This document shows positions 26,477-34,862 of a DNA stretch of 64,000 nt, piece by piece. Made by a program: the position numbers and the translations under genes. A model generated the notes under the pieces. It did not search any database. It was given only the letters and a program-made list of their open reading frames with translations, and was not told the origin of the DNA. How positions within the stretch are numbered: position 1 is the first letter of the stretch; every line of letters starts with the position of its first letter. This DNA is from Streptomyces eurocidicus (GTDB lineage: Bacteria > Actinomycetota > Actinomycetes > Streptomycetales > Streptomycetaceae), in the NCBI RefSeq assembly GCF_002891295.1, contig NZ_LGUI01000013.1, positions 1-64,000 on the forward strand, read 5' to 3'.

Positions 26477-28000
26477 TCACACCGCCTCCTGGCGGTCCGC
26501 CGCCATGCCCGCCGCGTCCAGCAGGGCCGTGCCGACGACGAGGTCGGCGCCGCCGAACTCGGGGTCGTCGAGGACCGTGCCGTCGTCGACGGCGAAGAGC
26601 AGGGTCCGCTCGCCCTGGCGGTAGGCGGTGCCGACCGCGGGGCTCGCGGCGTGCACGGCCAGCAGGGCGACCAGGTAGGGCAGTTCGGGGTCGCTGCGGC
26701 GGGCCTCGGCGAGGAGGCCGGAGAGGCGGCGGGGCGCGTCGGCCGGGAGGTCGAGGAGCTCCATGGCGCTCGCGAGCTGCTCCTCGCTGAACCGGCTGTC
26801 GTCGGGGGTGGTGATGAGGTCCGGCTCGGGCATCTCCGCGCCCAGGTGGTCCCGCTCGGCCGGCGGCGTGAGCAGCATGTCGACGAGGTCGGTGACCCGG
26901 ACGGACGTGGGGGTGCGCAGGCCCGTGCCGTGGGCGAAGAAGGCGTCCGTGACCCGGCCGGCCCGCTCGACGGGGAGCGGCAGCAGCGGGGCGAGGAGCT
27001 GCCCGTAGAGGTCGAGGCCGGCGGAGGCGGTGGTGGGGGCGAACGCCTGCCGGTCCTGTTCGGCGCGGAAGAGGGGGCCCGCTTCCAGCAGCCGGGACTG
27101 GAGCTGGGTGTGGCGGCGGATGCAGTCCTTGACGATGTCGACGAGCTCGGCGGCGCGGCGCTTGTGCTCCGGCTCCTCGGCCTCGTCGCGCGCCTTGCGG
27201 ATGTTGGTGAGGATCGCGTTCTCGTGGCGGTAGCGGTCGGCGACGTGGTCGAGCGCTTCGGCGATCATGTCCGGGACGGTGCGCAGCCAGTCGACCGCGC
27301 GGACGTTGCGGCGGGTGGCGTCGAGGGTCTTGCGGAGGGTCTCCGCGTACTGCACGGTGCGGTAGCGGGCCTGTTCGGCGGCCAGCTGGGCGTCGGCGAG
27401 GCGGCCCCGGCTGATGAGGACCTCCAGCTTCACCTCGGCGGCGATCTGGGCGCTGGTGACGTCGGTGTCGAGGGCGCCGACGAGGACGTTGACCGCCTCG
27501 TCGGTGGTGCGCAGGAAGATCGCGCCACCCGGGCCGGGGACCTCCTCGACGAGCTTGAAGTCGTAGTCGCGCCGGACGTAGGCGCCGTCGGCCCCGAAGG
27601 TGCCGTAGACGGCGCGGAAGCCGCGGTCGACGCTGCCGACGTTGATGAGGTTCTCCAGGACCCAGCGGGCGACGCGCTCGTGCTCGGCCTGCGGGCGCTC
27701 CGGTGCCTGGGCGGCGACGCGGGGCAGCAGCCGGGCCACTATCTGCTCGTGGTCGGCGCCGGTGTCGAAGTCCATGTTGAGCGTGACGAGGTCGATGGCG
27801 GCGAGCGCCACCTCGGCCATGGCGTAGACGCCGTACTCCCCCGCCAGGTTGGCCTTGCGGGCGTCGAGGTCGTGCAGCGGCGCGGTGCAGGCCAGCGCAC
27901 GCAGCCGCCGGGCCAGGCCCTCGTCGGCGGCCGGGCCCGGGGCAGGCCGCGAGAACCCGTTGAGCTGGGGCGGAACGGCCGCCGGGGCTGGAGAAGTCAC
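26477..28000 (-). CDS. MukF/JetA-like (kleisin-type) partner of the SMC-like ATPase
   Basis: 507 residues. The N-terminal part looks like a winged helix (HDLDARKANLAGEYGVYAMAEV; WVLENLINVG), followed by helices with coiled-coil character (about 195-290, RLADAQLAAEQARYRTVQYAE) and a C-terminal globular part. That order fits kleisins of the MukF/JetA type. The GTG at 28000 starts the frame; an upstream ribosome binding site is weak. It is the first gene of the leftward set, 86 bp after pcp on the same strand. Assignment rests on gene order and architecture and not on a recognised motif. Confidence 0.65.
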   Translation of the reverse strand: MTSPAPAAVPPQLNGFSRPAPGPAADEGLARRLRALACTAPLHDLDARKANLAGEYGVYAMAEVALAAIDLVTLNMDFDTGADHEQIVARLLPRVAAQAPERPQAEHERVARWVLENLINVGSVDRGFRAVYGTFGADGAYVRRDYDFKLVEEVPGPGGAIFLRTTDEAVNVLVGALDTDVTSAQIAAEVKLEVLISRGRLADAQLAAEQARYRTVQYAETLRKTLDATRRNVRAVDWLRTVPDMIAEALDHVADRYRHENAILTNIRKARDEAEEPEHKRRAAELVDIVKDCIRRHTQLQSRLLEAGPLFRAEQDRQAFAPTTASAGLDLYGQLLAPLLPLPVERAGRVTDAFFAHGTGLRTPTSVRVTDLVDMLLTPPAERDHLGAEMPEPDLITTPDDSRFSEEQLASAMELLDLPADAPRRLSGLLAEARRSDPELPYLVALLAVHAASPAVGTAYRQGERTLLFAVDDGTVLDDPEFGGADLVVGTALLDAAGMAADRQEAV

Positions 28001-28086
28001 GTCGCACAGAGTAGGCGGTCACCCTGACAACGGACGAAACGGCACGGACTGATTGTCCAGCGGTGTCCGTTAACGTCCGTCACGTC

Positions 28087-28731
28087 CTAGTGTGTGGCAC
28101 CGCCCGCCCTGCGGATGTCGTCCGTGCGCCCGGCCGCGGTGACCGCGATCACACGCAGCCCCTCGGCGACGGTGGCCACGGGGAGTGACGGCACGGCCCG
28201 GTCGGTGACCTGTCCGGGGGCGTACGGCACGTGCACGAACCCGCCCCGCAGGCCGGGGCGTTCGGTGGCGGCGAGGTGCATCAGCCCGTAGAAGACGTGG
28301 TTGCAGACGAAGGTGCCGGCGGTCTGCGAGACGGACGCGGGCAGGCCCGCCTCCCGGACGGCGGCGACGCAACGCTTGACCGGCAGGGTCGCGAAGTAGG
28401 CCGCGGGGCCGCCGGGGACCACGGGTTCGTCGACAGGCCGGGCGCCCGCGTTGTCGGGGATGACGGCGTCGTCGATGTTGACGGCCACCCGTTCGACCGT
28501 GAGGTCGGGCCGGCCGCCGGCCTGGCCGACGCAGAGCACGACGTCGGGGTCGGTGTCCGCGACGGCGGCGCGCAGCGCGTCGAGGGCGCCGCCGAAGACG
28601 CAGGGCAGCCGGACGCCGGTGATCCCGACGCCGGCCGGCGGCCGGGCCACGACCTCGCGGACGGCTTGCCAGGAGGGGTTGACGCTCTCTCCGCCGAAGG
28701 GTTCGAAGCCGGTCAGCAGGACACGGGGCAC
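28087..28731 (-). CDS. pcp: Pyroglutamyl-peptidase I (pyrrolidone-carboxylate peptidase)
   Basis: 214-residue cytoplasmic cysteine peptidase (family C15) that removes N-terminal pyroglutamate from peptides, releasing 5-oxoproline. It starts with the family motif VLLTGFEPFGGESVNPSWQA; the catalytic triad is seen as Glu in VERVAVNIDDA, Cys in GTFVCNHVFYGLMH and His in GFVHVPYAP. The GTG at 28731 has AGGGAG 6 bases upstream. It follows the 5-oxoproline transporter genes by 32 bp and so belongs to the same operon. Confidence 0.95.
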   Translation of the reverse strand: MPRVLLTGFEPFGGESVNPSWQAVREVVARPPAGVGITGVRLPCVFGGALDALRAAVADTDPDVVLCVGQAGGRPDLTVERVAVNIDDAVIPDNAGARPVDEPVVPGGPAAYFATLPVKRCVAAVREAGLPASVSQTAGTFVCNHVFYGLMHLAATERPGLRGGFVHVPYAPGQVTDRAVPSLPVATVAEGLRVIAVTAAGRTDDIRRAGGATH

Positions 28732-28763
28732 GGACGCTCCCTGAGGGTGGTGGGGGAAGGGGC

Positions 28764-29732
28764 TCAGAAGGCGAACAGCGCCATGATCACGATATTGCAG
28801 CCGAGCAGGGCGACGGCGGTGGGCAGTTGCGCCTTGATCGGCCCGTACTGGTCCTTGAGCTCCAGCAGGGCCGCGGGCACCACGTTGTAGTTGGCCGCCA
28901 TGGGGGTCACCAGGGTGCCGCAGAAGCCGGCGAGCATCCCGACGGCCAGGACGACCGGCGCGTCGCCGTGCTCCTGGACGACGAGTACGGGCCAGCCGAC
29001 GGCGGCGGTCATCACGGGGAAGGCGGCGAAGCCGTTGCCCATGACGACGGTGAAGAGGAACATCCCGACGCAGTAGACGGCCACGGCGACGTAGAGGGAG
29101 TGGTCCGGGAGGACCGCCGTGGTGATCCGGCGGACCTGTTCGCCGACCCCGGAGACGGAGAAGATCGTGCCGAGGGTGGCGAGCAGCTGCGGCAGCAGCA
29201 TGGCCCACCCCATCGACTCCAGCATCGAGCGCCCGGCGTGCAGGGGTGCCGCGATCCGCTTCTCGCGGAGCATCACCATGCCGACGGCGAGCGCGACGAC
29301 GGCGCCGATGCCGAGGCCCAGGATGGTCTCGCTGCCCTTCTGCAGGATGGGTTCACCGCCCACGGAGAGCCGCTTCACGCCGACGGCGCAGAGCAGGGCG
29401 ACCACCGGGATGGTGAGCGCGGGCACGAAGAGGCGGCTGCCCCAGCGGGCGGCGCCCGCCTCACGCTGCTCGGGGGTGGCGGTGGCGCCCCGGCCGCGGC
29501 CGGTGAAGCCGAAGCCGGCGAGGCAGACCATGACGAGGACGGCGGCGCCGAGCGGTTCCGCCGGGGCCGACTTGTCCACGACCCAGGTGCCGTAGCCGAA
29601 GCCGAGGCCGAGCAGCCCCCAGAAGGCCGCGGTGCCGTACCGCTTGGGGTTGGTGCGGTCGCGCAGCATCTGGGCGGCCATGACCAGGAAGATGAGGCCG
29701 ACGAGCCAGTAGAACCACTCCGCCTTCATCAC
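28764..29732 (-). CDS. 5-oxoproline transporter subunit, DUF979 family
   Basis: 322-residue integral membrane protein with about nine hydrophobic helices (for example YWLVGLIFLVMAAQML and VLAVGMLAGFCGTLVTPMAAN). DUF979 and DUF969 proteins occur as adjacent pairs and have been linked by genome context to 5-oxoproline uptake. Here the context is as strong as it can be: pcp lies downstream and pxpABC lies across the divergent promoter. The GTG at 29732 overlaps the stop of the DUF969 gene (GTGA); the next codon is ATG, an alternative start. Confidence 0.88.
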   Translation of the reverse strand: MMKAEWFYWLVGLIFLVMAAQMLRDRTNPKRYGTAAFWGLLGLGFGYGTWVVDKSAPAEPLGAAVLVMVCLAGFGFTGRGRGATATPEQREAGAARWGSRLFVPALTIPVVALLCAVGVKRLSVGGEPILQKGSETILGLGIGAVVALAVGMVMLREKRIAAPLHAGRSMLESMGWAMLLPQLLATLGTIFSVSGVGEQVRRITTAVLPDHSLYVAVAVYCVGMFLFTVVMGNGFAAFPVMTAAVGWPVLVVQEHGDAPVVLAVGMLAGFCGTLVTPMAANYNVVPAALLELKDQYGPIKAQLPTAVALLGCNIVIMALFAF

Positions 29733-30421
29733 TTGGCGGCCTCCTTACGGTCGGCCGCCGTCATGCGCTCCAGGGTGCGGTCGAGGCGCAGCAGCCGCCA
29801 GCCGTGGACGGCGAGTGCGCACAGGGCGGTGGGTATCGCCCACAGCGCGAGGTCCAGCGGTTCGAGGTGCGTCTGATAGGTGGTGTTGACGAAGCCGGTG
29901 ATGAGCAGGATCGAGCCGACGGCCAGGAAGACGTCCTCGCCGAAGAAGAGCCCGACGTTGTCGGCACTGGCGGCGAAGGAGCGCACTTTCTCACGCGCCT
30001 TGTCGGACAGCGGGCCGAGGCGGCGCTCGGCGGCGCCCTCGGCCATGGGCGCGGCCAGCGGCCGTACGGTCTGGGCGTGTCCGAAGACGTTGTTGAGGCC
30101 GACCGCGGCGGAGATCTGGCGCAGCAGGAGGTAGAGGGCGAGGAAGCGGCCGGCCGTGAGCCCCGCGAAGCGGGTGACGATCCGGCGGGCCTGCTCCTGG
30201 AGGCCGTGGCGCTCCAGGAGGCCGATGACGGGCAGGGTGATGACGAAGATCGTCACCGCCCGGCTGGAGGCGAATCCCGTGCCGAAGGCGGCCAGGACGC
30301 GCTGCGGCGACAGCCCGCCGAGCAGGCCGGTGACGATGCCGGCGCAGCCGACCACCAGCAGAGGATTGCGTCTCGTGGCGAAGCCGAGCACGACCACGAG
30401 GACGCCCAGGAGAACGATCAC
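29729..30421 (-). CDS. 5-oxoproline transporter subunit, DUF969 family
   Basis: 230-residue membrane protein (VIVLLGVLVVVLGFATRRNP at the start, then about five more helices and the conserved NNVFGHAQTVRPLAAPMAEG and SADNVGLFFGEDVF). The GTG at 30421 is chosen because GGCGGAG lies just upstream and the homologous family begins at this hydrophobic helix; the frame is open further upstream but that stretch is the intergenic control region. First gene of the operon DUF969-DUF979-pcp. Confidence 0.88.
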   Translation of the reverse strand: MIVLLGVLVVVLGFATRRNPLLVVGCAGIVTGLLGGLSPQRVLAAFGTGFASSRAVTIFVITLPVIGLLERHGLQEQARRIVTRFAGLTAGRFLALYLLLRQISAAVGLNNVFGHAQTVRPLAAPMAEGAAERRLGPLSDKAREKVRSFAASADNVGLFFGEDVFLAVGSILLITGFVNTTYQTHLEPLDLALWAIPTALCALAVHGWRLLRLDRTLERMTAADRKEAAK

Positions 30422-30489
30422 GCGCTCCGCCTTCCGGGATCCCGGACCCCACTCGGACGAGTGAAGCGACTTGGCGAGGAGGCTAAGAT

Positions 30490-30502
30490 ATTGTTCAACA
30501 AT
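30490..30502. promoter_or_regulatory. Probable operator of the GntR/FCD regulator
   Basis: ATTGTTCAACAAT is a perfect 13-bp inverted repeat and fits the TNGTNNNACNA pattern of FadR/FCD-type GntR proteins. It lies in an unusually A+T-rich patch between the divergent DUF969 and GntR genes, 69 bp from the first and 135 bp from the second. TTGACT at 30514-30519 may be part of a promoter. Binding by the neighbouring regulator is inferred. Confidence 0.6.
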
Positions 30503-30636
30503 CCTCAAGAGGCTTGACTTACGATTCCGTATCGCCCTTGATCGCTCATGATCCGCCTTTGACTTCCTTGACCTGCCCTTGATCGCCGGGGGTTCCGTCC
30601 CTCCGGCGTCGCTACCGCCGCTCCCGAGGGGATGCC

Positions 30637-31281
30637 ATGGCACTGTCCACCGCGCAGCGGGTGGCCGACCAGCTCCGCGACCGCATCCAGGGCGGCGGGC
30701 TGCCGCCCGGCACCCAGCTGTCGGAGGAGGCGCTCGGCCGGGACCTCGGCGTCTCGCGCAACACCCTGCGCGAGGCGTTCCGGCTGCTGATCCACGAGAG
30801 CCTGGTCGTCCACCGGCTCAACCGCGGCGTCTTCGTCCGGGTACCGGAAGCCGCGGACGTCACGGACGTCTACCGGGTGCGCGCCGCCCTGGAGACCGCG
30901 GGCGTCCGGGCCGCGGAGCGGGCGCCGTGGCCGCTGCGCCAGGCGGTCGCCGAGGCCGTGGACCGGGGCGAACGCGCCGCCGCCCGGGGCGACTGGCGCG
31001 AGGTGGGCTCGGCCGACCTGCGCTTCCACCGGGCGCTCGCCGCGCTGAGCGGCAGCCCCCGCATCGACTCCGCCATGGACCGGCTGCTGGCCGAACTGCG
31101 CCTGGCCTTCCACGCGATGCCCTCGCCACGCCGCTTCCACGAGCCGTTCCTGCCGCGCAACCGCGCCCTCGCCGGCCTGCTGGAGCGGGGCGAGTACGGC
31201 CGCGCCGAGGCGGAGCTCCTCACCTATCTGGACGATGCCCGGCAGCTCATCCTCGACGCCATGCGGGAGACCTCCTCATGA
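30637..31281 (+). CDS. GntR-family (FCD) regulator of the 5-oxoproline locus
   Basis: 214 residues. Winged helix at about 5-70 (STAQRVADQLRDRI; SEEALGRDLGVSRNTLREAF), then an all-helical FCD ligand-binding domain whose metal/ligand residues include RFHRALAAL and the late His in RRFHEPFLPRN. GAGGGG stands 5 bases before the ATG. Its stop overlaps the pxpA start (ATGA), so it is made with the 5-oxoprolinase subunits. It likely senses 5-oxoproline or a related acid and controls both arms of the divergent locus. Confidence 0.9.
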   Translation: MALSTAQRVADQLRDRIQGGGLPPGTQLSEEALGRDLGVSRNTLREAFRLLIHESLVVHRLNRGVFVRVPEAADVTDVYRVRAALETAGVRAAERAPWPLRQAVAEAVDRGERAAARGDWREVGSADLRFHRALAALSGSPRIDSAMDRLLAELRLAFHAMPSPRRFHEPFLPRNRALAGLLERGEYGRAEAELLTYLDDARQLILDAMRETSS

Positions 31282-32093
31282 CCGGACCGACGACAGGACC
31301 GACAACCGGACCGACGCCCGCCGCCACGGGACCGGGCGCCGCGCTCGACCTCAACGCCGACCTCGGCGAGGGCTTCGGCCGCTGGCGGCTCACCGACGAC
31401 GACGCCCTGCTCCAGGTCGTCACGAGCGCGAACGTCGCCTGCGGCTTCCACGCCGGCGACCCCTCCACCATGCGGCGGGTGTGCGAGCGCGCCGCCGAGC
31501 TCGGCGTACGCGTCGGCGCCCAGGTCTCCTACCGCGACCTGGCCGGATTCGGCCGGCGCGCCATGGACGTGCCGCCGGACGAACTCGCCGACGAGATCAC
31601 CTATCAGGTGGGCGCGCTCCGGGTGTTCGCCCGGGCGGCCGGTACGGACGTCACGTATGTGAAGCCGCACGGCGCGCTCTACAACCGCACCGTCGCCGAC
31701 GCCGAGCAGGCTGCGGCCGTGGTGGCCGGGGTGCTGCGCGCGGGCGGCGCCCTGCCGGTCCTCGGCCTGCCCGGCTCGCGGCTGCTGGAGGCCGCGGAGC
31801 GGGCCGGACTCCCGGTGGTCACCGAGGCGTTCGCGGACCGCGCGTACACCGCCGCGGGCACCCTCGTCCCCCGCCGTACGCCCGGCGCCGTCGTCCTCGA
31901 CCCCGAGCAGGTCGTCGCGCGCTCGGTGCGGATGGCCCGGGACGCCGCCGTCACCGCCCTCACCGGCGAGGAGGTCGCCGTCCGGGCCCGCTCGCTGTGC
32001 CTGCACGGCGACACCCCCGGCGCCGCCGGCCTCGCCCGGCGGGTCCGGGCCGCGCTGGAGGCCGCGGGCGTCCGGGTGGAGGCGTTCACATGA
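31278..32093 (+). CDS. pxpA: 5-oxoprolinase subunit PxpA (LamB/YcsF family)
   Basis: 271 residues. After a short repetitive N-terminus (TGPTTGPTTGPT) comes the LamB/YcsF fold: LDLNADLGEGFGRW, NVACGFHAGDP, VGAQVSYRDLAGFGRR, VKPHGALYN, and LCLHGDTPGA near the end. With PxpB and PxpC it forms the ATP-dependent prokaryotic 5-oxoprolinase that opens 5-oxoproline to glutamate. The ATG at 31278 overlaps the GntR stop. Confidence 0.95.
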   Translation: MTGPTTGPTTGPTPAATGPGAALDLNADLGEGFGRWRLTDDDALLQVVTSANVACGFHAGDPSTMRRVCERAAELGVRVGAQVSYRDLAGFGRRAMDVPPDELADEITYQVGALRVFARAAGTDVTYVKPHGALYNRTVADAEQAAAVVAGVLRAGGALPVLGLPGSRLLEAAERAGLPVVTEAFADRAYTAAGTLVPRRTPGAVVLDPEQVVARSVRMARDAAVTALTGEEVAVRARSLCLHGDTPGAAGLARRVRAALEAAGVRVEAFT

Positions 32094-32722
32094 GCGCGCG
32101 CACGGAGCCGCGCACCCTGCCGGTCGGGCGGCACGCCCTGCTGGTGGAGCTGGACACCGCCGAGCAGGCCCAGGCCCTCCACGCCGAGCTGCTGCGCCGC
32201 CGCGCCGCCGGCGAGCTGCCGCCCGTACGCGAGATCGTGCCCGCCGCCCGCACCGTGCTGCTGGACGGGCTGGACGACCCGGGCGCGCTCGCCGCGGACC
32301 TCGCCGGCCGGCCCGTGCCGCCCCTCGCCACGGCCGACGGCGAACCGCTCGTGCTGCCGGTCCGCTACGACGGCCCCGACCTGGCCGAGGTCGCGGCCCT
32401 GTGGGGCGTCGCCGAGGACGAGGTCGCGCGGATCCACTCCGGGCTCGAATTCCGGGTGGCCTTCTGCGGCTTCGCGCCCGGCTTCGGCTATCTGACGGGC
32501 CTGCCGGAGCGGCTGCGCGTGCCGCGCCGGGCCACCCCGCGCACCGCCGTCCCCGCCGGTTCGGTGGGCCTGGCCGGCCCGTACACCGGCGTCTACCCGC
32601 GCTCCTCGCCCGGCGGCTGGCAGCTGATCGGGCGCACGGACGCGGTGCTGTGGGACGCCGGACGGCAGCCCGCCGCGCTGCTCGCCCCGGGGACCCGGGT
32701 GCGGTTCGAGGTGTGCGGATGA
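32090..32722 (+). CDS. pxpB: 5-oxoprolinase subunit PxpB
   Basis: 210 residues of the KipI/carboxyltransferase subdomain C-D type: VRYDGPDLAEVAALWG, VAFCGFAPGFGYLTGLP, PRTAVPAGSVGLAGPYTGVYP and SSPGGWQLIGRTDAVLWD are the conserved blocks. The ATG overlaps the pxpA stop as ATGA and its own stop overlaps pxpC, so all three subunits are translationally coupled. Confidence 0.95.
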   Translation: MSARTEPRTLPVGRHALLVELDTAEQAQALHAELLRRRAAGELPPVREIVPAARTVLLDGLDDPGALAADLAGRPVPPLATADGEPLVLPVRYDGPDLAEVAALWGVAEDEVARIHSGLEFRVAFCGFAPGFGYLTGLPERLRVPRRATPRTAVPAGSVGLAGPYTGVYPRSSPGGWQLIGRTDAVLWDAGRQPAALLAPGTRVRFEVCG

Positions 32723-33582
32723 GCGGCTTCTCCGTCGTCCGGGCCGGGGTCCTGACGACCGTCCAGGACCTGGGCCGGCCCGGCCACGCGCACCTCGGCG
32801 TCGGGCGCTCCGGCGCGCTGGACGAACCCGCGCACCGGCTCGCCAACCGCCTGACCGGCAACCCGGAGGACCTCGCCACGCTGGAGACCACCCTCGACGG
32901 CTGCGCCGTGCGCCCCGGCCGGGCGGTCACCGTCGCCGTGACGGGAGCGCCCTGCCCGGTGCGGGTCGACGGGCGTCCGGTGGCCTGGGGCGCGGCGGTG
33001 CGGGTGGCGGCGGGGGCGGTGCTCGACGTCGGTCGCGCCACCGGCGGGCTGCGCAGCTATGTGGCCTTCGCGGGCGGCGTCGACGTGCCGCCGGTGCTCG
33101 GCAGCCGCTCCCGGGACCTCCTCTCGGGACTGGGCCCGGAGCCGCTCGCGGCGGGGCGCACCCTGCCCCTGGGCACGCCGCGGGGGCCGTCCACCGGCGC
33201 CGACGCCATGCCCTGGCCCGCCCCGCCCGTCGCCCGGCTGGTGCTGCCCCTCGTGCTCGGGCCGCGCGACGACTGGTTCGCGGACGACGCGCCGCGCACG
33301 CTGGCCGGCGGCGGCTTCACGGTGTCGTCGGCGAGCAACCGCATCGGCCTGCGCACGGACGGGCCGTCCCTGACCCGGGTCAGGGGCGGCGAGCTCCCCA
33401 GTGAGGGGATGGTGCTCGGCGCCGTCCAGGTGCCGCCCGACGGACGCCCCGTCGTCTTCCTCGCCGACCACCCGACGACGGGCGGCTATCCCGTCATCGG
33501 CGTGGTGCCGGAGCCCGCGCTGGCCGCGGCGGCCCAGGCCGTACCCGGCACTCCGGTGCTGTTCACGCCCGTACGGGCCTGA
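32719..33582 (+). CDS. pxpC: 5-oxoprolinase subunit PxpC
   Basis: 287 residues of the KipA/carboxyltransferase subdomain A-B type: VLTTVQDLGRPGHAHLGVGRSGALD, the GGVDVPPVLGSRS block, RDDWF, SNRIGLRTDGP and LADHPTTGGYPVIGVV. ATG overlaps the pxpB stop. Last gene of gntR-pxpABC; a weak hairpin follows at 33595-33628. Confidence 0.95.
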   Translation: MSGFSVVRAGVLTTVQDLGRPGHAHLGVGRSGALDEPAHRLANRLTGNPEDLATLETTLDGCAVRPGRAVTVAVTGAPCPVRVDGRPVAWGAAVRVAAGAVLDVGRATGGLRSYVAFAGGVDVPPVLGSRSRDLLSGLGPEPLAAGRTLPLGTPRGPSTGADAMPWPAPPVARLVLPLVLGPRDDWFADDAPRTLAGGGFTVSSASNRIGLRTDGPSLTRVRGGELPSEGMVLGAVQVPPDGRPVVFLADHPTTGGYPVIGVVPEPALAAAAQAVPGTPVLFTPVRA

Positions 33583-33594
33583 GCACGCGGACCC

Positions 33595-33628
33595 GCCCCT
33601 CCGCCGCCGGTGACGGCCACGGAGGGGC
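33595..33628. terminator. Possible hairpin terminator after pxpC
   Basis: GCCCCTCCG and CGGAGGGGC form a 9-bp stem around a 16-base loop, 13 bp after the pxpC stop. No U-tract follows, which is usual for Streptomyces terminators. The rest of the gap to 33732 is G+C-rich with a repeated GGGCCACCCGG and no gene. Confidence 0.45.
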
Positions 33629-33732
33629 CGCCGGGCGCGGGCCCGCACCGGCGGCGACCGCTCGTGGCACCCGGGCCACCCGGCCGCACGGGCCACCCGG
33701 ACCGCGCGGACCGCTCAGGCCGCCCGGGCCGC

Positions 33733-33888
33733 TCAGTCGATGCCGCGGATGATGTGCGACTCCGGGTCCGCCTCCTCGTTGGTGGTCTCGGGCGTCTCGC
33801 GCGGTACGGCGCGGCGGACCCGTGCGGTCTCCTCCAGGCCCTCACCCCGGCCCTGCTTCCGGTCGCTGTGCCCCTTGAGCTGGTCCAC
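33733..33888 (-). CDS. Small acidic/basic protein of unknown function
   Basis: 51 residues (MDQLKGHSDRKQGRGEGLEE at the start, ending SHIIRGID), highly charged, with no hydrophobic segment. The GTG at 33888 has AGGAAAGGAAG just upstream, the strongest evidence that it is real; codon bias agrees. It is divergent from the SPW-repeat gene across an A+T-richer 221-bp region. Function unknown. Confidence 0.6.
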   Translation of the reverse strand: MDQLKGHSDRKQGRGEGLEETARVRRAVPRETPETTNEEADPESHIIRGID

Positions 33889-34109
33889 GACGGCTTCCTT
33901 TCCTGGTGCTTCCCTTGGTCCCCCGACCGCGCGGACGGGTCGTGCGTCCGGAAAGCGACGTCCGGGTTTCCTCAGGGTGGCGTCTTGAAACATGCGACCG
34001 CCACATCGGATATAGCCAGATATGAACTACCTCTATCCAGGTGGCAAAAGGGGGCAAGCGGGATAAAATGCAGGCAGGTCCGACCTGACACTGAAAGAAG
34101 GTGGCTGAC
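33889..34109. promoter_or_regulatory. Divergent control region between the small protein and the SPW gene
   Basis: This stretch is richer in A+T than its surroundings. CAGGTC-C-GACCTG (34075-34087) is a 13-bp dyad 22 bp before the SPW start and could be an operator. TAAAAT at 34064-34069 is a possible -10. I cannot assign the sigma factor. Confidence 0.4.
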
Positions 34110-34541
34110 GTGACCGCCCCGACGTCGCCCCGGATAGACCAGCACCCGGACATCGTGGCGCTGCGCGCCCACTCCGAAGAGACCACGGCGACCCCGGTCG
34201 CCCAGGCCGTCGAAGCACTCGCACTCCTCTGTGGCGTCTATCTGGCCGCCTCCGCCTGGATCGTGGGCTTCAGCGGCTCGACCACCCTGGCCGTCAACAA
34301 CCTGATCGTGGGCGTCGCGTTCGCCTGCCTGGTGAGCGGCTTCGGCCCGGCGTACGAGCGCACCCACGCGATGAGCTGGGCGGCCCTGGCCCTGGGCGCG
34401 TGGACGATCGTGGCCCCCTGGATCGTCTCCGGCCACCAGTTCGCCACCCGCGCCAATGTCAGCAACGTCATCGTGGGCGTGGTGGCCTGCCTGGTCGCCC
34501 TGGCCCTGGCGGGCATGGGACTGACGCGAGCGCGACGCTGA
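34110..34541 (+). CDS. SPW-repeat membrane protein
   Basis: 143 residues with four hydrophobic helices arranged as two SPW repeats, each ending in the family pattern: SAWIVGFS and APWIVSGHQ. An N-terminal cytoplasmic tail of about 30 residues precedes them. SPW proteins (PF03779) have no established function. The GTG at 34110 is chosen because GAAGGTGG lies 5 bases upstream; the GTG at 34101 is in frame but abuts the same ribosome binding site. Confidence 0.85.
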   Translation: MTAPTSPRIDQHPDIVALRAHSEETTATPVAQAVEALALLCGVYLAASAWIVGFSGSTTLAVNNLIVGVAFACLVSGFGPAYERTHAMSWAALALGAWTIVAPWIVSGHQFATRANVSNVIVGVVACLVALALAGMGLTRARR

Positions 34542-34862
34542 GCTGCGGGGCGGCAGCGCCGAGTGAGCGAAAGGAGTGCCTCTCGCCCGCTCCGCCTCCG
34601 TACTCGGTGCGCATGCGAGGACCAGGCTGAATTTCGTCATCCCGTCATCCCGTCATCCCGTCGTTCCCACGGCCCCGTCACCCGGTCTCCGGGTGCCGGG
34701 GCCGTCCCGTACCAGGAGGTCCCCGGAAACCCCGCACGGGCCGTCACCCCTGGGGATGAAAACTGGGGTGATCTTCGGAATTGATGACTCCGCCGGACGG
34801 TAATGGGCAATGCTCCCCTCTCCGCTTCCCCCTCATCACTCCGACCCCAAGAGGTACCTGGC
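34542..34862. other. Non-coding region before the decarboxylase gene
   Basis: No gene is seen. CGTCATCC is repeated three times in tandem at 34635-34658. The part near 34755-34805 is less G+C-rich and should hold the promoter of the six-gene run; no canonical -35/-10 pair stands out. Confidence 0.5.

Noticed and set aside
34635..34658. Tandem CGTCATCC units considered as a CRISPR-like or regulatory array
   Set aside because: Units are 8 bp without spacers and only three copies; no cas genes. Simple tandem repeat.
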